From Corbicula japonica (lineage: Eukaryota > Mollusca > Bivalvia > Venerida > Cyrenidae): DNA of 64,000 nucleotides. The stretch covers positions 1 through 64,000 of the forward strand of contig JAZAYU010000171.1 in assembly GCA_038501625.1 (NCBI GenBank), in the 5' to 3' direction. The translations under genes and the position numbers were made by a program. Below, piece by piece: positions 1 to 10,500 of this stretch; position 1 is the first letter of the stretch, and every line of letters begins with the position of its first letter. A model generated the notes under the pieces. The model was given only the letters and a program-made list of their open reading frames with translations. It searched no databases and had not been told where the DNA came from.

Positions 1-11
1 AAATACTATAG

Positions 12-135
12 TAAAGTCTGTCCCATCTAACCGTGAAACACATTTTCTGAATTTATTATGCATCATTTGAAAAAAAGAATATCACCAATCGACGCAGAAA
101 AAAAATCCATGGGGGTGGTCTTTCCTTAGTTTTTG
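12..135 (+). repeat. Left terminal inverted repeat of the 4.2-kb element
   Basis: Reverse complement of 4104-4229 with scattered substitutions and a few one-base indels. Shared landmarks in order are AAAGTCTGTCCCA, ACCGTGAAACACATTTTCTG, ATCGACGCA and CCATGGGGGTGGTC. Confidence 0.85.
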
Positions 136-1139
136 GATTTAAACACCTATAAAATAGTTATTTGTGAAAGTTTCATTTTCCCCATAGACGCTAATGTTAT
201 TTGTTTACGTCCATTTATTGCCGCGATATCTCACGTGCGATAAATTTCGCAACGTCATGAAGGGGCGGTTTCAACGTTCTTGTTAACTTAGTATTATGGC
301 GAGGTCTTGTTAAAACTAACATTTTCATCTCTGTTATAACACAGATGAATGAATAATGATTAAAACAAGTATGTCCAGAAAGTGAGTTATTTTTATACAC
401 AAAGTGGATAAAATAAAAAATCTACAACTTACTAGTATTTTCTTTCGTCATAGACATGTCGTCATTCTAATAATTATGATCGCACCGACATCGTTCAACT
501 TGCACCAAAGTTCATTGACCTAAATAATGACAGTGTTTGATGACGTAATCGGAATTTTACTGGGGCGTAACAGGAGATTATACATCGTAAAACGAGACCG
601 CTTTCCAATTTACAAATCGCTTTAAATATTAAAATGTCAACATAAACAAAAATCACTAGATTTTTGTTATTTTGTACTTGAGTTAAAGGTTGGACTTTGG
701 AATCCTTTGTTCTGTATTTATAGATTTTTTTTCTATAAGAGTTTTTTTTTTTGCTCATTTACGAATTACTTGAAACGAACAGAGAATCATAACATTTAGC
801 ATACATATTAACATTAAAAATGGATTTAGTGGGAAAACGGAAAACATAAACAAAAAAGATAGAAAAAGATATTGATCGGGAGCTTTTGAGAAAAACATTA
901 AATGCAGACCATACCCCGGACAATATGATTACGGTTATCTTTGCTTTATTTTCGCTGTTGACCAATCTAAATGCATCTCTCTCGTTTTATTCAAAATATG
1001 TTTTTAACAACTTGATATTTAATATGTTAAATGAACCTATAATCTGCTTTCCACCATATTACATATTGACTGTTCCCATGTTACATGTACCACACTTCTG
1101 GGAAAATAAAGATGATGTTCTGTTCTGTTCCGCTGAACT
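136..1139. other. Interior of the 4.2-kb element, no gene seen
   Basis: AT-rich. Short frames on both strands (for example 495-758 minus, 886-1143 plus) have no recognisable motif and AT-driven composition. No RNA gene or further repeat was recognised. Confidence 0.5.
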
Positions 1140-1450
1140 GTAGACGAGAACGCGATAACAAGATTCAAAGTCTCGAAAACAAAATGCAAGGTCCCGAAAA
1201 CACGATGAGAGGGTCCTGCAACTTGTTTTAGCTACCTCGAGTCGTCATGTTCTCGTCTTTTCATGGTCTCGTCTTCATAGATCACAAAAAAGAGAGAACA
1301 GGGTGCAAGGTAGCTAGACAACAAGGCGAGATCGCAAAAAACACGACGCATCTTGCCCTTCCATCATGTTCTCGCGATCTCGCATCGTGCTTTTGCGATT
1401 TCGCATAGTGTTTTCATGATCTTTCTAGTTCAAGTTTTCTTGGTCTCGTT
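1140..1450. repeat. Palindromic tctcg/cgaga low-complexity array
   Basis: About 310 bases built from variants of a few words in both orientations: tcatgttctcg (three places), gcgatctcgcatcgtg, gcgagatcgcaaaaaacacg and cgaaaacacgatg. The block 1328-1353 is close to the reverse complement of 1371-1400, so one strand could fold into stems. It is more GC-rich than its surroundings. The origin is unknown; it sits inside the 4.2-kb element. Confidence 0.6.
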
Positions 1451-2068
1451 CAAGAGGTCGACAGGGCGAAACAACGATGACCCCACGGAAACCCGTAGAA
1501 GTCTGATTTAATTCTTGGACTAGGCACGATCTCAAACGTTCATTACGACGCGTACATTCTAGATTGCGTACCCAAAGTGCGCCTTAATTTAGCATCAATA
1601 CCTGTACCCGTCCGTCTATGGTCCTGATAGATAGAGAAAAGGACACAATCTCATCATAAAGTAAATAAAAATATCGACATTCTTTTACAATGTCACGTTC
1701 CGTAGCGCGATTTTATTGATAAAAATAACACAAAATCGTAGATTATAAGTTCAAATAATTCGACAACATTGGATAGATGCAACGTCGTACGTATGGTGGT
1801 ATGTTGTTCTTAAAGTATAAAATATAGTTCGATTTTGGTGATCGGCAGAAAACTGAGAAGGCGAAGCGAGTCTCCAAAATTGAACTAAAAACCGTTTGTG
1901 CATTTAAATTTATTTATCATAACTACAGAAGAGTAATAGTCATTTTAGATTTTCGGAGGCTAGGGCAAGATACAGCGGAATTTAAGGATTATCCCTAGAT
2001 AATTTTTAGGATGGTGGATAGATTCTATACACTGGACCGCGATTCAAAATTAGTATTTTTAGTTGAAG

Positions 2069-2128
2069 TAGCGGGGGATCCCTAGACACAGAGATAGACT
2101 CGCTACCTACTGAGCTATTTATGCTCCC
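2069..2128 (-). repeat. Degenerate tRNA-like fragment
   Basis: On the minus strand the A-box-like ATAGCTCAGTAGGTAG is well preserved. The expected B box 35-40 bases later reads agggatcccc rather than GGTTCGANTCC. Best read as a decayed tRNA-derived SINE head or tRNA pseudogene, not a working tRNA. Confidence 0.4.
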
Positions 2129-2326
2129 AAACTCTTATTAATTTGGTGTTTGCAGCTATCGTTATATCTTATAGAAAGTAAGCGCATGCACCACATACAC
2201 AAGAAATACGATGATTTAGCTGACTGATGTAGACTCTGTCCCGGCTCTGGCGTATTCAGTTTACTACGCTAATTAAATCAACAGGAAATTTGAAAAATAT
2301 TTGGCGAACAAACACATGTAAACAAT

Positions 2327-2909
2327 CAGGTGCGTAGGAGCAGGGGCCACAGGAGCCGCGGCCCCAATATTTCGGCAAGTTGCGGCTCCGACGGCCAAGA
2401 CTTCAAAAAGGGTTCTTTGGAGATTATGCGATGCCACAAACAGTAAACTCGTGCCATAAAATCGTCGCTTTTACCTGAAAATCGTTAAAGCAAATACACA
2501 GCCAAGTGTCAACGTCAAGGAAACGTTGATGTGTCGCGGGATTTCCTCAGTGTGTTAAAGCCACGGTTGACTAAGGAGCTACTCCTAGTTGAATGTATCG
2601 AAATAAGTAGCGCAAACGATGTCGTATTCGAAGACCATAATCGGAAAATTTCAAGAAAGCGCTCAAGTTTGTATAATATTTTATTTAAACTAGAACTCTG
2701 CGAGTCGGATGACAAAATTTTTGTTAGTCGACATAAAAAATGTTAATTAGTTTTTTGTTGTACAGTTATTAGCAATTTATTTGCACAAAGAGATCTATGT
2801 TCTGGTATTATTGAAAGAATAGACGTTTAATTTACGAACCGTGATCTTATTGTTAATTGCATTAGATCAGTAATCGAATGTAATGATTTAAATCGCTCCT
2901 ACGCGCCTG
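2327..2909. mobile_element. Nested 583-bp element, CAGG...CCTG ends, acaat direct repeats
   Basis: The ends CAGGTGCGTAGGAGC (from 2327) and GCTCCTACGCGCCTG (to 2909) are inverted copies with one mismatch. The pentamer acaat lies immediately outside both ends (2322-2326 and 2910-2914), as expected for a 5-bp target duplication. The ends recall hAT termini, but hAT elements make 8-bp duplications and the 8-mers here do not match. The interior has overlapping 66- and 71-codon frames on opposite strands without a recognised domain. Confidence 0.6.
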
Positions 2910-2914
2910 ACAAT

Positions 2915-4103
2915 GTTTATTTCTAATATCAGATTTACCACTAGTTCAAAATGCCGTTATCTAATTGTGTTCATCTTTATAAAACCATATGCTTTACCCA
3001 CGAGGCTTTACAATGTTTACCCAGACCATCACCATGATATGTCGGACACAGGTCACTCATCGTTCATATTGTCCCACGTGGAAAAATTACAATCACGAAA
3101 TACATTTATACAATGTAGACTTTAAACAAATTTAGACATTTTGCGAAACCTCTACTACTGGCGTAAATTAACCTCTGGCTCCGCCCCTGATAATCGTAAC
3201 TTTAGATCGTAAACCCGAAAAGCGCATGGTATTGCAAGTAATTATTAAATAAAATCGCATTACTGTAAACGTAACTAAAATAAAAAGCTATTTTTATCAT
3301 GGATAGCCACATTTAAAATAACATAGCCTTTATTCCATAAATCTCGCGAAACATTTATTCTGGAAGTCCCCGTTGGAGACCTCGGAAAACTTACTTCTTG
3401 CCCTGATTCGGTACCTACTATGCAGTATTGCGCGCGACTGCAATCCGGTTCTAGCTAGACTTTTCGGGCTACATTCAACTATTTTCTTGGAATGAGGCGT
3501 GGTTTCATGTAAGTTAGCGAGCGGATAAAATTCAAAAACATTGTCGTTATGAGGATGTAAACTAAAGATGGCTTCTCCGATGCCATATGTTTGAAACATA
3601 CTGCAGAAGGTTATGTTTCATCCCAGTATGGTGCCGTCATTGACCATATGAGCTTCGTGATAATTTTAAGTGAAAATTCTTTATCTGAATAATTTTTCTT
3701 GGATTCCTGGTGTTCAAGGTAAGAAATTTTGTTGTAAACAGCCTATTTCTTGAAATTGAAAGTGACTTAATTTTAGCTTTTATTGACAATAATCCGTATT
3801 ATTTTCGTCAAGATTTAATGTTCGTTCATATCGGCATCGTAGACTGCATCGAATTTCCTTCATAGATTTATTTAAAAACACCTCCATTTTTATTTCAAAT
3901 ATTTAATGATCACAACTACGCGGATTAATGACTGTGAGACATCCCCTCAGCTACTTACTTTTATTTCCTTGGTAATCCGCGTGACGTTTGCCGGTAAACC
4001 TCCGACAAAGAGAATTTTCGAATGGCAACCAAAATAAACAATGTAAATTTCTCATAGGGTGGAAACAAACACAAATATCTTCGTAACTGAACAAAATATC
4101 AAA
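2915..4103. other. Right interior of the 4.2-kb element, no gene seen
   Basis: An 89-codon minus-strand frame at 3330-3599 has mixed composition (rich in R, S, H) but no motif I recognise. Short inverted words acgcggatta/taatccgcgt occur at 3917-3981. No RNA gene seen. Confidence 0.4.
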
Positions 4104-4229
4104 AATCTAAGGAAAGACCACCCCCATGGATTTTTTTCATGCGTCGATTGGTGGTATTCTTTTTTTAAAACGATGCATGATAAATTCAGAAAATGTGTTT
4201 CACGGTTAGGTGGGACAGACTTTAGTGAC
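4104..4229 (-). repeat. Right terminal inverted repeat of the 4.2-kb element
   Basis: Mirror of 12-135. A 62-codon plus-strand frame over this segment (4059-4247) is only the translation of the inverted repeat and is not called as a gene. Confidence 0.85.
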
Positions 4230-4394
4230 GTTGCACATACGTATTAAAATGACGTCACACAGGTGATTTTGAGGTTCCCGAAGAGATATGTGACGCTCGA
4301 AATAAAAAATTCGAAATTTATAACATGTACATGGAAATGCAATATATTATAGCAATAATATTGTTTATTGAAGCAGGATGCTAAAAAGAAAATT

Positions 4395-4590
4395 ATATCA
4401 AGAATCGCCACACCAGAAGACACAGCCTCCCTACAGAACTAGAGAGTAGAGAGAAAAAGAGTGCATGGGTAATAAAACGATAAATTTAAAAGATAGTCAC
4501 CAAAAACAGCAGGAAATAAGAACACGCGGGGTTATCGCTTTGGAAATTATCTTGCAGCTCTAGTTGTCTGTAAATCGTACAAGTAGATTG
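4395..4590 (-). repeat. Family A repeat, degraded copy
   Basis: Diverged 3' end of the Penelope-like element found at 11861-12890 and elsewhere. Landmarks on the plus strand are agaatcgccacac, cacagcctccc, a gagagtagagag stretch and cgcggggttatcgctttgga. Its sense strand is the same as the receptor gene, so part could lie in the receptor 3' untranslated region if a distal polyadenylation site is used. Confidence 0.6.
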
Positions 4591-4687
4591 ATTAATGGTT
4601 GATTTTGTATTACTTACAAAGTTTGTTTCACTAAAACACCAAGAAAACTATTAAAGACATACTGCAAAGTTGTAGACTTCTATAACA

Positions 4688-4693
4688 TTTAAT
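4688..4693 (-). terminator. Candidate polyadenylation signal for the receptor gene
   Basis: Reads ATTAAA on the minus strand, about 107 bases downstream of the receptor stop codon. A canonical AATAAA lies further on at 4364-4369. Neither can be confirmed without transcript data. Confidence 0.35.
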
Positions 4694-4799
4694 AACTTGG
4701 AAGTATAGCTTAAATATTAAATATATTATACAATCTATGCAAGGCATATTTTCAATGTAACTAAGCCCACAGCAAAAAGTAATATACTCTTTAACTTTG

Positions 4800-5969
4800 T
4801 CACATTTTTTCTTCGGAGCTAGCAAACTGAATTTTGGTTGAGGTCACTTCCATTGAATATCTGTGGTAAACCTTGTCTCTATGGTTGATGCACAAATCAC
4901 CTAAACATGGCCAGAGTTTTATAAAGGCTTTCGAATAAACTTTACGAAAATCTCTCATGAAGAATGGATAAATAATCGGGTTAATAAGACTGTTGCAGTA
5001 TCCTAGCCATACAAATGATACGAATAATTTCACTGGCACGCATCTCCATATAGCATCAACAATATTTGTAAAAAAGAACGGTGCCCATGTTACGACATAA
5101 GCACCCACAATTATCCCAAGAGTAACTGTTGCTTTCCTTGTTAATGGCTCCCGGAAATGTTTATTGGCAACTTTAGCTCCTAAGAGCATATTACTTGGAG
5201 CAATTAGAATTCTGACAAAACAGGCTTGTCTTTTCGCTTCCTTTGAAACACGGTAGTATAACACGAAGGCAACGATAATTGGTAATAAAATGGTCACTGT
5301 AGAAGCAATCAGAACGTAAATTAAACTTGGAATGAAAAGACATTGTGGTGTATCAGATAATAGTGTAAGATTTGTAAGGGACGGAAGTTCAGGGTTATGG
5401 ATTCCGGAAAGAAGTGGTATAAAAGACGCCGAAATAGCAATTCCCCACGCACAGGCTAACATTGCAAATGCTCTTCTGTATGTCATTAACACTTTGTATC
5501 GCAAAGGCGACATGATGGCTATATATCTATCCAAACTGATCAGACAAACGTTCAAAATTGAAGCACTAGTTAACATCACGTCGAATCCTGCCCATACGAC
5601 ACAGAATGTCTCCGCTAAAATCCACTTCTCGAACATTTCATTTAATGCTGCTGGTATCATAACAACCGTCCCCACGAGCAGATCTGCTAGACTTAGGGAT
5701 ACAATAAATAAATTAGAAACCGTTCTTAGCTTCTTGTTGCAGCTCACTGCCCAAAATACCGTCAGGTTTCCGAAAATCGTTAATAATACTATTAAAATCA
5801 GCAACGTCCCAATCAGTATGTTTCCTGTTTGAACGTTGTTTTCAGGATGGTTTAGGACCTTACTTGCTTGTGAGATCTGGCGATCAGTTAGATAATCCTC
5901 AAACCGCTGAATAATCTTGCCGCAAGAAGTTGATAAATTGCTACACAAGTAATTATCCGTCATGACCAT
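4800..5969 (-). CDS. HTR6-like: 5-HT6-type biogenic amine receptor (class A GPCR), intronless
   Basis: A 389-residue seven-transmembrane receptor in one open frame. Seen landmarks: N68 (TM1), SLADLLVG with D96 (TM2), C123, amine-anchoring D130 (TM3), DRY 147-149, W175 (TM4), C210 in loop 2, A222/S223/T226/P230 (TM5), VTWAPFF 292-299 and N302 (TM6), NPIIY 330-334 (TM7), then a short helix 8 and cysteines 355/360. D130 is the residue that pairs with the ligand amine across aminergic receptors. The A-S-T pattern in TM5, the TM6 stretch and WLGYCNSLINPIIYPFFMRD closely resemble vertebrate 5-HT6 receptors, which couple to Gs; ligand and coupling here are inferred. Sequons at N11 and N200; short third loop. 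The first ATG has purine at -3 and G at +4; an ATG two codons later is weaker. A dopamine, octopamine or trace-amine receptor is less likely. Confidence 0.93.
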   Translation of the reverse strand: MVMTDNYLCSNLSTSCGKIIQRFEDYLTDRQISQASKVLNHPENNVQTGNILIGTLLILIVLLTIFGNLTVFWAVSCNKKLRTVSNLFIVSLSLADLLVGTVVMIPAALNEMFEKWILAETFCVVWAGFDVMLTSASILNVCLISLDRYIAIMSPLRYKVLMTYRRAFAMLACAWGIAISASFIPLLSGIHNPELPSLTNLTLLSDTPQCLFIPSLIYVLIASTVTILLPIIVAFVLYYRVSKEAKRQACFVRILIAPSNMLLGAKVANKHFREPLTRKATVTLGIIVGAYVVTWAPFFFTNIVDAIWRCVPVKLFVSFVWLGYCNSLINPIIYPFFMRDFRKVYSKAFIKLWPCLGDLCINHRDKVYHRYSMEVTSTKIQFASSEEKM

Positions 5970-7069
5970 CCTATAGATCGAAGCAGATTAAGTTTTTGCA
6001 AAGGACAATTTTGTTGCGTCATAAACTTATATTTTCAAATCAAATTGTTGACGCATAACTTTTTTTTCAACTAATTGTCATCAACTAAATTTTAAACTAT
6101 TAAATAAACACTCGATGTTATTGTTTGCCTGTCAACTTAATCAACTTAAAGTTAATCTTATCATAGATCAGAATAGTCGGAATGGCACTCGTCTGACATT
6201 GTAATTAGAAGATCCAAAAATAAAGCGTAGTTATAAGAGTGCATCAGACAGCAGCTTTCACTTTCCAAAGCCTTATAGTTCTTTTTAGAGATTTGCCGTT
6301 GTTATTCGTACCTCCTACACTTTAATCAATTTATATTGTCCTTGGGTTACAACAATATACTGTTTAAGTGCATTTCTTCTGAATAATACTGTAGCCTTTT
6401 TCTTCCTAGGAATAATATGATTAGCAAAGTCCAAATATAGAAATAATTAAATCATTCAACTGATCACGTCTTATTGTTTCGTCGTTAATTCGTCAATTTG
6501 ATCGTATTCCTTACATGTCTTTCTCAAATGAATTTGCAGGTGACATTTTGGAAATAGCCATGTGCGCGTTTATTTACGAACATAAAGCTTATTTATATCC
6601 ATACTTTGTCAAACTACTATGTAACATTACAATTCTAAATGTCTTGGTATTTAAAATCATTTGGTTCTTTCCGGTATTCAATATATTTCAATATTATTCC
6701 TATTGTTATGCATACTCTATGCGATTCATTCAGTGGTATTAATCTCAGTAAGTCATGCAATCATCACTTCCAAACTTTTACTTATTTAAATAATCTTTTA
6801 ATTAAGTAGATATTTAAATGATAATTAAAATTTTGTTTTAGATGTTGTTCTCACATTGGAAGACGAGCACAGATTGCAGATAAAAGAGAAAACATGCTGC
6901 GACATTATCGAATAGCTTACTAGAATTTAACGCGAGGTGCCGCCGATTGATCTTAAATTATTGAACATTAAGGGAAAACATCAGATACTTTGGTATTTTC
7001 TCTGTGCAGTCTCGCGACGCTTGCTTTCACCATTAAGCGATCAAATCAGTAGGTTTTCTTCTGGTTTAG
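5970..7069. other. Upstream of the receptor, no gene seen
   Basis: AT-rich, presumably carrying the receptor promoter and any 5' untranslated exon. No TATA or splice arrangement could be chosen with confidence. A 75-codon plus-strand frame at 6515-6742 is made of AT-biased hydrophobic codons and has no domain. Confidence 0.4.
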
Positions 7070-7073
7070 TTAA

Positions 7074-7661
7074 GGCATTGCTCCGTTCGTCATTGCAATG
7101 TCATATACAAAAAAAGAAAAATATCAAAACCTATTAGACCTAAAAATCCCTAAAATTCTATTTGTAATTTGTCACAGAAAGGAAGCAACACAAAACAACA
7201 ATTCAAATGCCAACATAAGAAAATGATACTGACAACAATATCTAAGGTCTTTGAAAAGAACTTTTTAATTATGAGGAGAGAAATAAACATTTTTGTAATA
7301 GATTTTCACGACCAGGAAATTGAAGTTCAAACACACTTTAACAAATAACTCACATTGTATACATTTGTCAGACCAAAGGACCGTAGATACTGTTGTCAGT
7401 AACTCATTACTCATCAAGACATTTAAATTGGTGTATAATGTTGCCCCATTTTTATGATAAATTGCAAATAGAATTTTAGGGATATTTTAGGTCATGACTA
7501 TTCTTCTTTTCTTTTCGAACTTTTCTTAAAGTATGTAAAATAATCATACACGTATAACATTGATTTAGGCAATGTTTGATGGAACTGCATTGTGTCGTTT
7601 GAGAGTTTTTGATATTTTGCTGTTTTGTCTATGACATAACAATGACGAACGGAGCAATGCC
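7074..7661. mobile_element. TTAA-flanked foldback element (family C)
   Basis: Ends GGCATTGCTCCGTTCG and CGAACGGAGCAATGCC are exact inverted copies, each flanked outside by TTAA (7070-7073 and 7662-7665). Inverted similarity continues inward through tgtcata-acaaaa, atatcaaaa, cctaaaat-cctaaaattcta and ctgacaacaatatctaaggtc, so most of the element is two arms facing each other around a loop near 7260-7370. The left arm lacks about 100 bases present in the right arm. TTAA duplications are typical of piggyBac, Kolobok and Sola3 families; there is no coding capacity. Related copies lie at 53680-54340 and 47120-47345. Confidence 0.8.
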
Positions 7662-7665
7662 TTAA

Positions 7666-8371
7666 AAAGAAAACATTCCCAGTTATTATGAACTATTGAC
7701 TTACTTCAGTCTCTCTTGTTTAGTTTCAAGACTGGATGGTGCTTTCGAAACTCCAAAAATAAACAAACAAAACCATTTAAAGATCACAAATATGTTTCTT
7801 TTACCGGCGATTAAACAAATGGGTCGATGGAAAAGTTTGTCATTTCTGCATATTTACATCTTAAAAAGATTCACCAGAATGATTTAATAAAAATGTATAA
7901 TTATATTTCACTAAAACCATGAAGGTCAGTTCACACCTTACCCAACGGTTTTATAACAAAATTCTTTCAGGACAAAAATCCAACAAGCATGACAATATGC
8001 TTGATTTCTAATGTGGCATCGCTTAAAATGTTTGGTTCTATGTACAGCTACACGGGAGGAAAATTAAACTCGGCCAAAATTTGCAGTTAAATCTAGCACA
8101 CATAATCTCTACTAGACTACTATTATGAAAATGATATTAAATGCTATCTTTTGAAAAAAAAGGTGTAGTCTTACTTTGAGCCGCCATGAGATCAGTCTAA
8201 TATTGTATTCCTAAATACTAGAAGGTAAAATACTGTGACACCGTGTCAGTGGTTTAATTTTACTTTTTATCTAAATTAAAATCATAAATTACTCATTATG
8301 AGGATAATAAATATCTATTTATGATTTAATATAAATTTACGATTAATCCCTAAAATAAAAATTGTACAACG
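7666..8371. other. No gene seen
   Basis: AT-rich, with no recognised repeat, RNA gene or coding frame. A 63-codon plus-strand frame at 7696-7887 has no motif. Confidence 0.4.
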
Positions 8372-8441
8372 GATGATCGTTCTTTTTTGTTTTATTCATG
8401 TAATTGTATTCTTGCTGATCATACACATATGCTCTGGCCTC

Positions 8442-8730
8442 TTGCCACATTCAGAAAAAACAGCCTCTTCACACAGTCAAGAAGAGAAAGAGAGACCATG
8501 GTTAAGAAAATGATCAATTTCAAAAGAGACACCAGAAACAACAAAAAAAGGACCCGAGGCGTTACCGCCTTGGAACGGTCAGTGGCAAATCATATTGCCT
8601 CTGGGGGTTTAAACCAGGTTCTAGGGTGCACCAACCTCAAACTTGCCCCATCAGGTTCTCATATCACAAAACAAGTACAAGATGTCTTGATGAAATAACT
8701 CCTACCCAACCCTTCAGCTCAACAATATAA
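8442..8730 (-). repeat. Family A repeat, solo copy
   Basis: 5'-truncated 3' end of the Penelope-like element, sense on the minus strand. Plus-strand landmarks: gccacattcag, cagcctcttc, aagagaaagagag, cgttaccgccttggaacggt, ccaggttctagggtgcacca and aacttgcccca. The terminal tgcatatcagg end is missing. Copy 2 of the local duplication lacks it. Confidence 0.8.
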
Positions 8731-8744
8731 AGTCATCAAGTACC

Positions 8745-9025
8745 TTCCCATTCCGATTGAACAAGAAACGTGCCACTTAAGTATTTTTGTTGTTGTTTTT
8801 ACGTTTGCGTGCAACATTAATTCGTAGTGGTAGGGTTGGAGTTAAATCACAAAGGCAAGGTTTACTTGTTTGTTTTTGCAACAATCTAGTCGGGCAAATC
8901 TGGGATAGTGCATCTTTGAATCCATTACACAGGCGCATTTTATTTGTCCTTAACGTTTCTAAACTGTGTGGGGAGGCTGTGTTTTCTAAATATAGCTTTT
9001 TTGACATACATATTTAACTGTTTTT
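8745..9025 (+). repeat. Family A repeat, old diverged copy
   Basis: Plus-strand order matches the 3' part of the element at 29345-30305: gcgtgcaacatt, ggttggagtta-atcac, ttacttgttt, gggcaa-tctgg, then ggggaggctgtgttttct and acatacatattt. The same copy exists at 14805-15100, so it predates the local duplication. Confidence 0.65.
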
Positions 9026-9365
9026 GATTATTTGCAAGCACATACTTATATAAAGCCAACACAAACTATTTATTTTGTAAATCAGTTAAGTTAATTAATA
9101 AAAATAACGAGGAAACTAAAAACAATCATCTTTATCATGTTTATAATTTATCAAAAATTGTATTCCCGATAAACTGAATCTCACAAAATGTTGTATTGAG
9201 ATCGTCATATATCCATCCGTTTTTAGTACTTTAATGTTATTGAAACTGGTTATTATATTTAATTTTGGAAAATCATCAACTTTAATGATTTAAAATAGTT
9301 TCGGGTTAATTTACGCTCATTACTCATCAAACATTACTGTAGTATCTTATAAAAGATAGTACTGA

Positions 9366-9640
9366 AAAAGTGAAAAATGCATATCAGGAATGGCCACATC
9401 CAAACGACACTGCCTTCCCACACAGCCAAAAAGTAGAGAGGAGAAAGAAACACCGGTTATAAAATAATCAATTTCCAAGTAGACACGACAAACAATTAAC
9501 AAAAATTAGAAAACGTTTGTCACTGGCGGTTAGAACCAGGTTCTTGGGTGCACCAAGCTCACATTTGCACCAGTTAGTTCTCATATAAACAAACGAGTAC
9601 ATAATGTCACGGTGAATTGTTTTTTGTTTATCCAAACAGC
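9366..9640 (-). repeat. Family A repeat, solo copy
   Basis: Begins with the family 3' terminus (gtgaaaaatgcatatcagga) and continues through ggttcttgggtgcaccaag and cacatttgcacc. Diverged from the consensus. Absent from copy 2 of the local duplication. Confidence 0.7.
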
Positions 9641-10500
9641 GTAGATTTCCATGTTCTATAAACAAATCAGACATATTCATCTAAGTCAGCGGACCACTTA
9701 TTTCTTCCAACAGTTTTATAATACATTGCTTTAAAGACGTCCTAATACTACGTGCCTGTCAATGTTACAATCAACGTGACACAGATGCACCAAGAAACTA
9801 GCAGAGTCATACATCAAGTATTCATGTATGCGACATTCCAGCTGTGTAGATGAATTCGACTGGCTTGATGAATGTCACAAGTATCTGGTATGGCTCAAAC
9901 TTGCGGCATTTCTATGCCACTGATTGATCACGTCAACATAGAACAATGAACTCAATCATTGGTATCAAAGGTCTCAGGATATGTACACATTTTTTTCGAA
10001 AACAATTAAGATTTAATGCAATCCCACTTAATGTATTGGTAATGGGTATTCCGTTAAATTCTAGAAAAATAGTGCATGTTAAAGCAACGTGTGCTTCCTT
10101 TATCATCAGTTTATCGCCAGTTTCTCCATTTATATATCTTCAAGAAAATTAAATTTAATAACAGACGCATATTTCAGCGCAGTATTATCTAGGGGAAAAC
10201 TATTCTCTATTAAATATTTAAACATTTAGAAAAAATTTCCATCAGAGAAATGTCACGAGTTTGTTTTAATATAAAATACCAGTTTGTCACGCACACTTGT
10301 ATAAAAATTCGACATGATATATTTTAGAAAAATATTTTAAAGAGGACAAATCTATATCGAATTGCTGTTTAAGTGTTGAAAGATGATCTCAAATTGTTTA
10401 TTTAAGTGGTGTTGTGTTAATTTAGGGAACAAATTGATTGCATGTTTACTTAGTTTCAAACTTAGTTATTTATTTCTACGGCATGTAGATGCCTGTAAAT
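9641..10500. other. Copy-1-specific block, no gene seen
   Basis: No counterpart in copy 2 (15120-15270). AT-rich, with only short frames (for example 9946-10152 plus, 10383-10565 plus) lacking motifs. Probably an unrecognised insertion or sequence deleted from copy 2. Confidence 0.4.

Larger units (their letters stand above)
12..4229. mobile_element. 4.2-kb DNA element with about 120-bp terminal inverted repeats
   Basis: The window opens with a sequence that returns, reverse-complemented, at 4104-4229. The outermost bases are TAAAGTCTGTCCC at the left and GGGACAGACTTTA at the right, and similarity continues for about 120 bases through a shared tcCATGGGGGTGGTC block. A TA dinucleotide sits at each outer edge, so a TA target duplication as in Tc1/mariner-like elements is possible but not proven. 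The interior has no long open frame and no recognisable transposase, so this is a non-autonomous or decayed element. It carries a nested 583-bp element (2327-2909), a tRNA-like fragment and a palindromic array. Superfamily is unassigned. Confidence 0.75.

Noticed and set aside
2327..2909. Confident hAT assignment
   Set aside because: The 8-mers flanking the CAGG ends differ; only a 5-bp repeat matches.
5332..5832. 166-codon plus-strand frame
   Set aside because: It lies wholly antisense to the receptor coding sequence and has no domain; a shadow of that gene.
6515..6742. 75-codon hydrophobic frame upstream of the receptor
   Set aside because: Composition is what AT-rich non-coding DNA gives; no domain, signal or homologue recognised.
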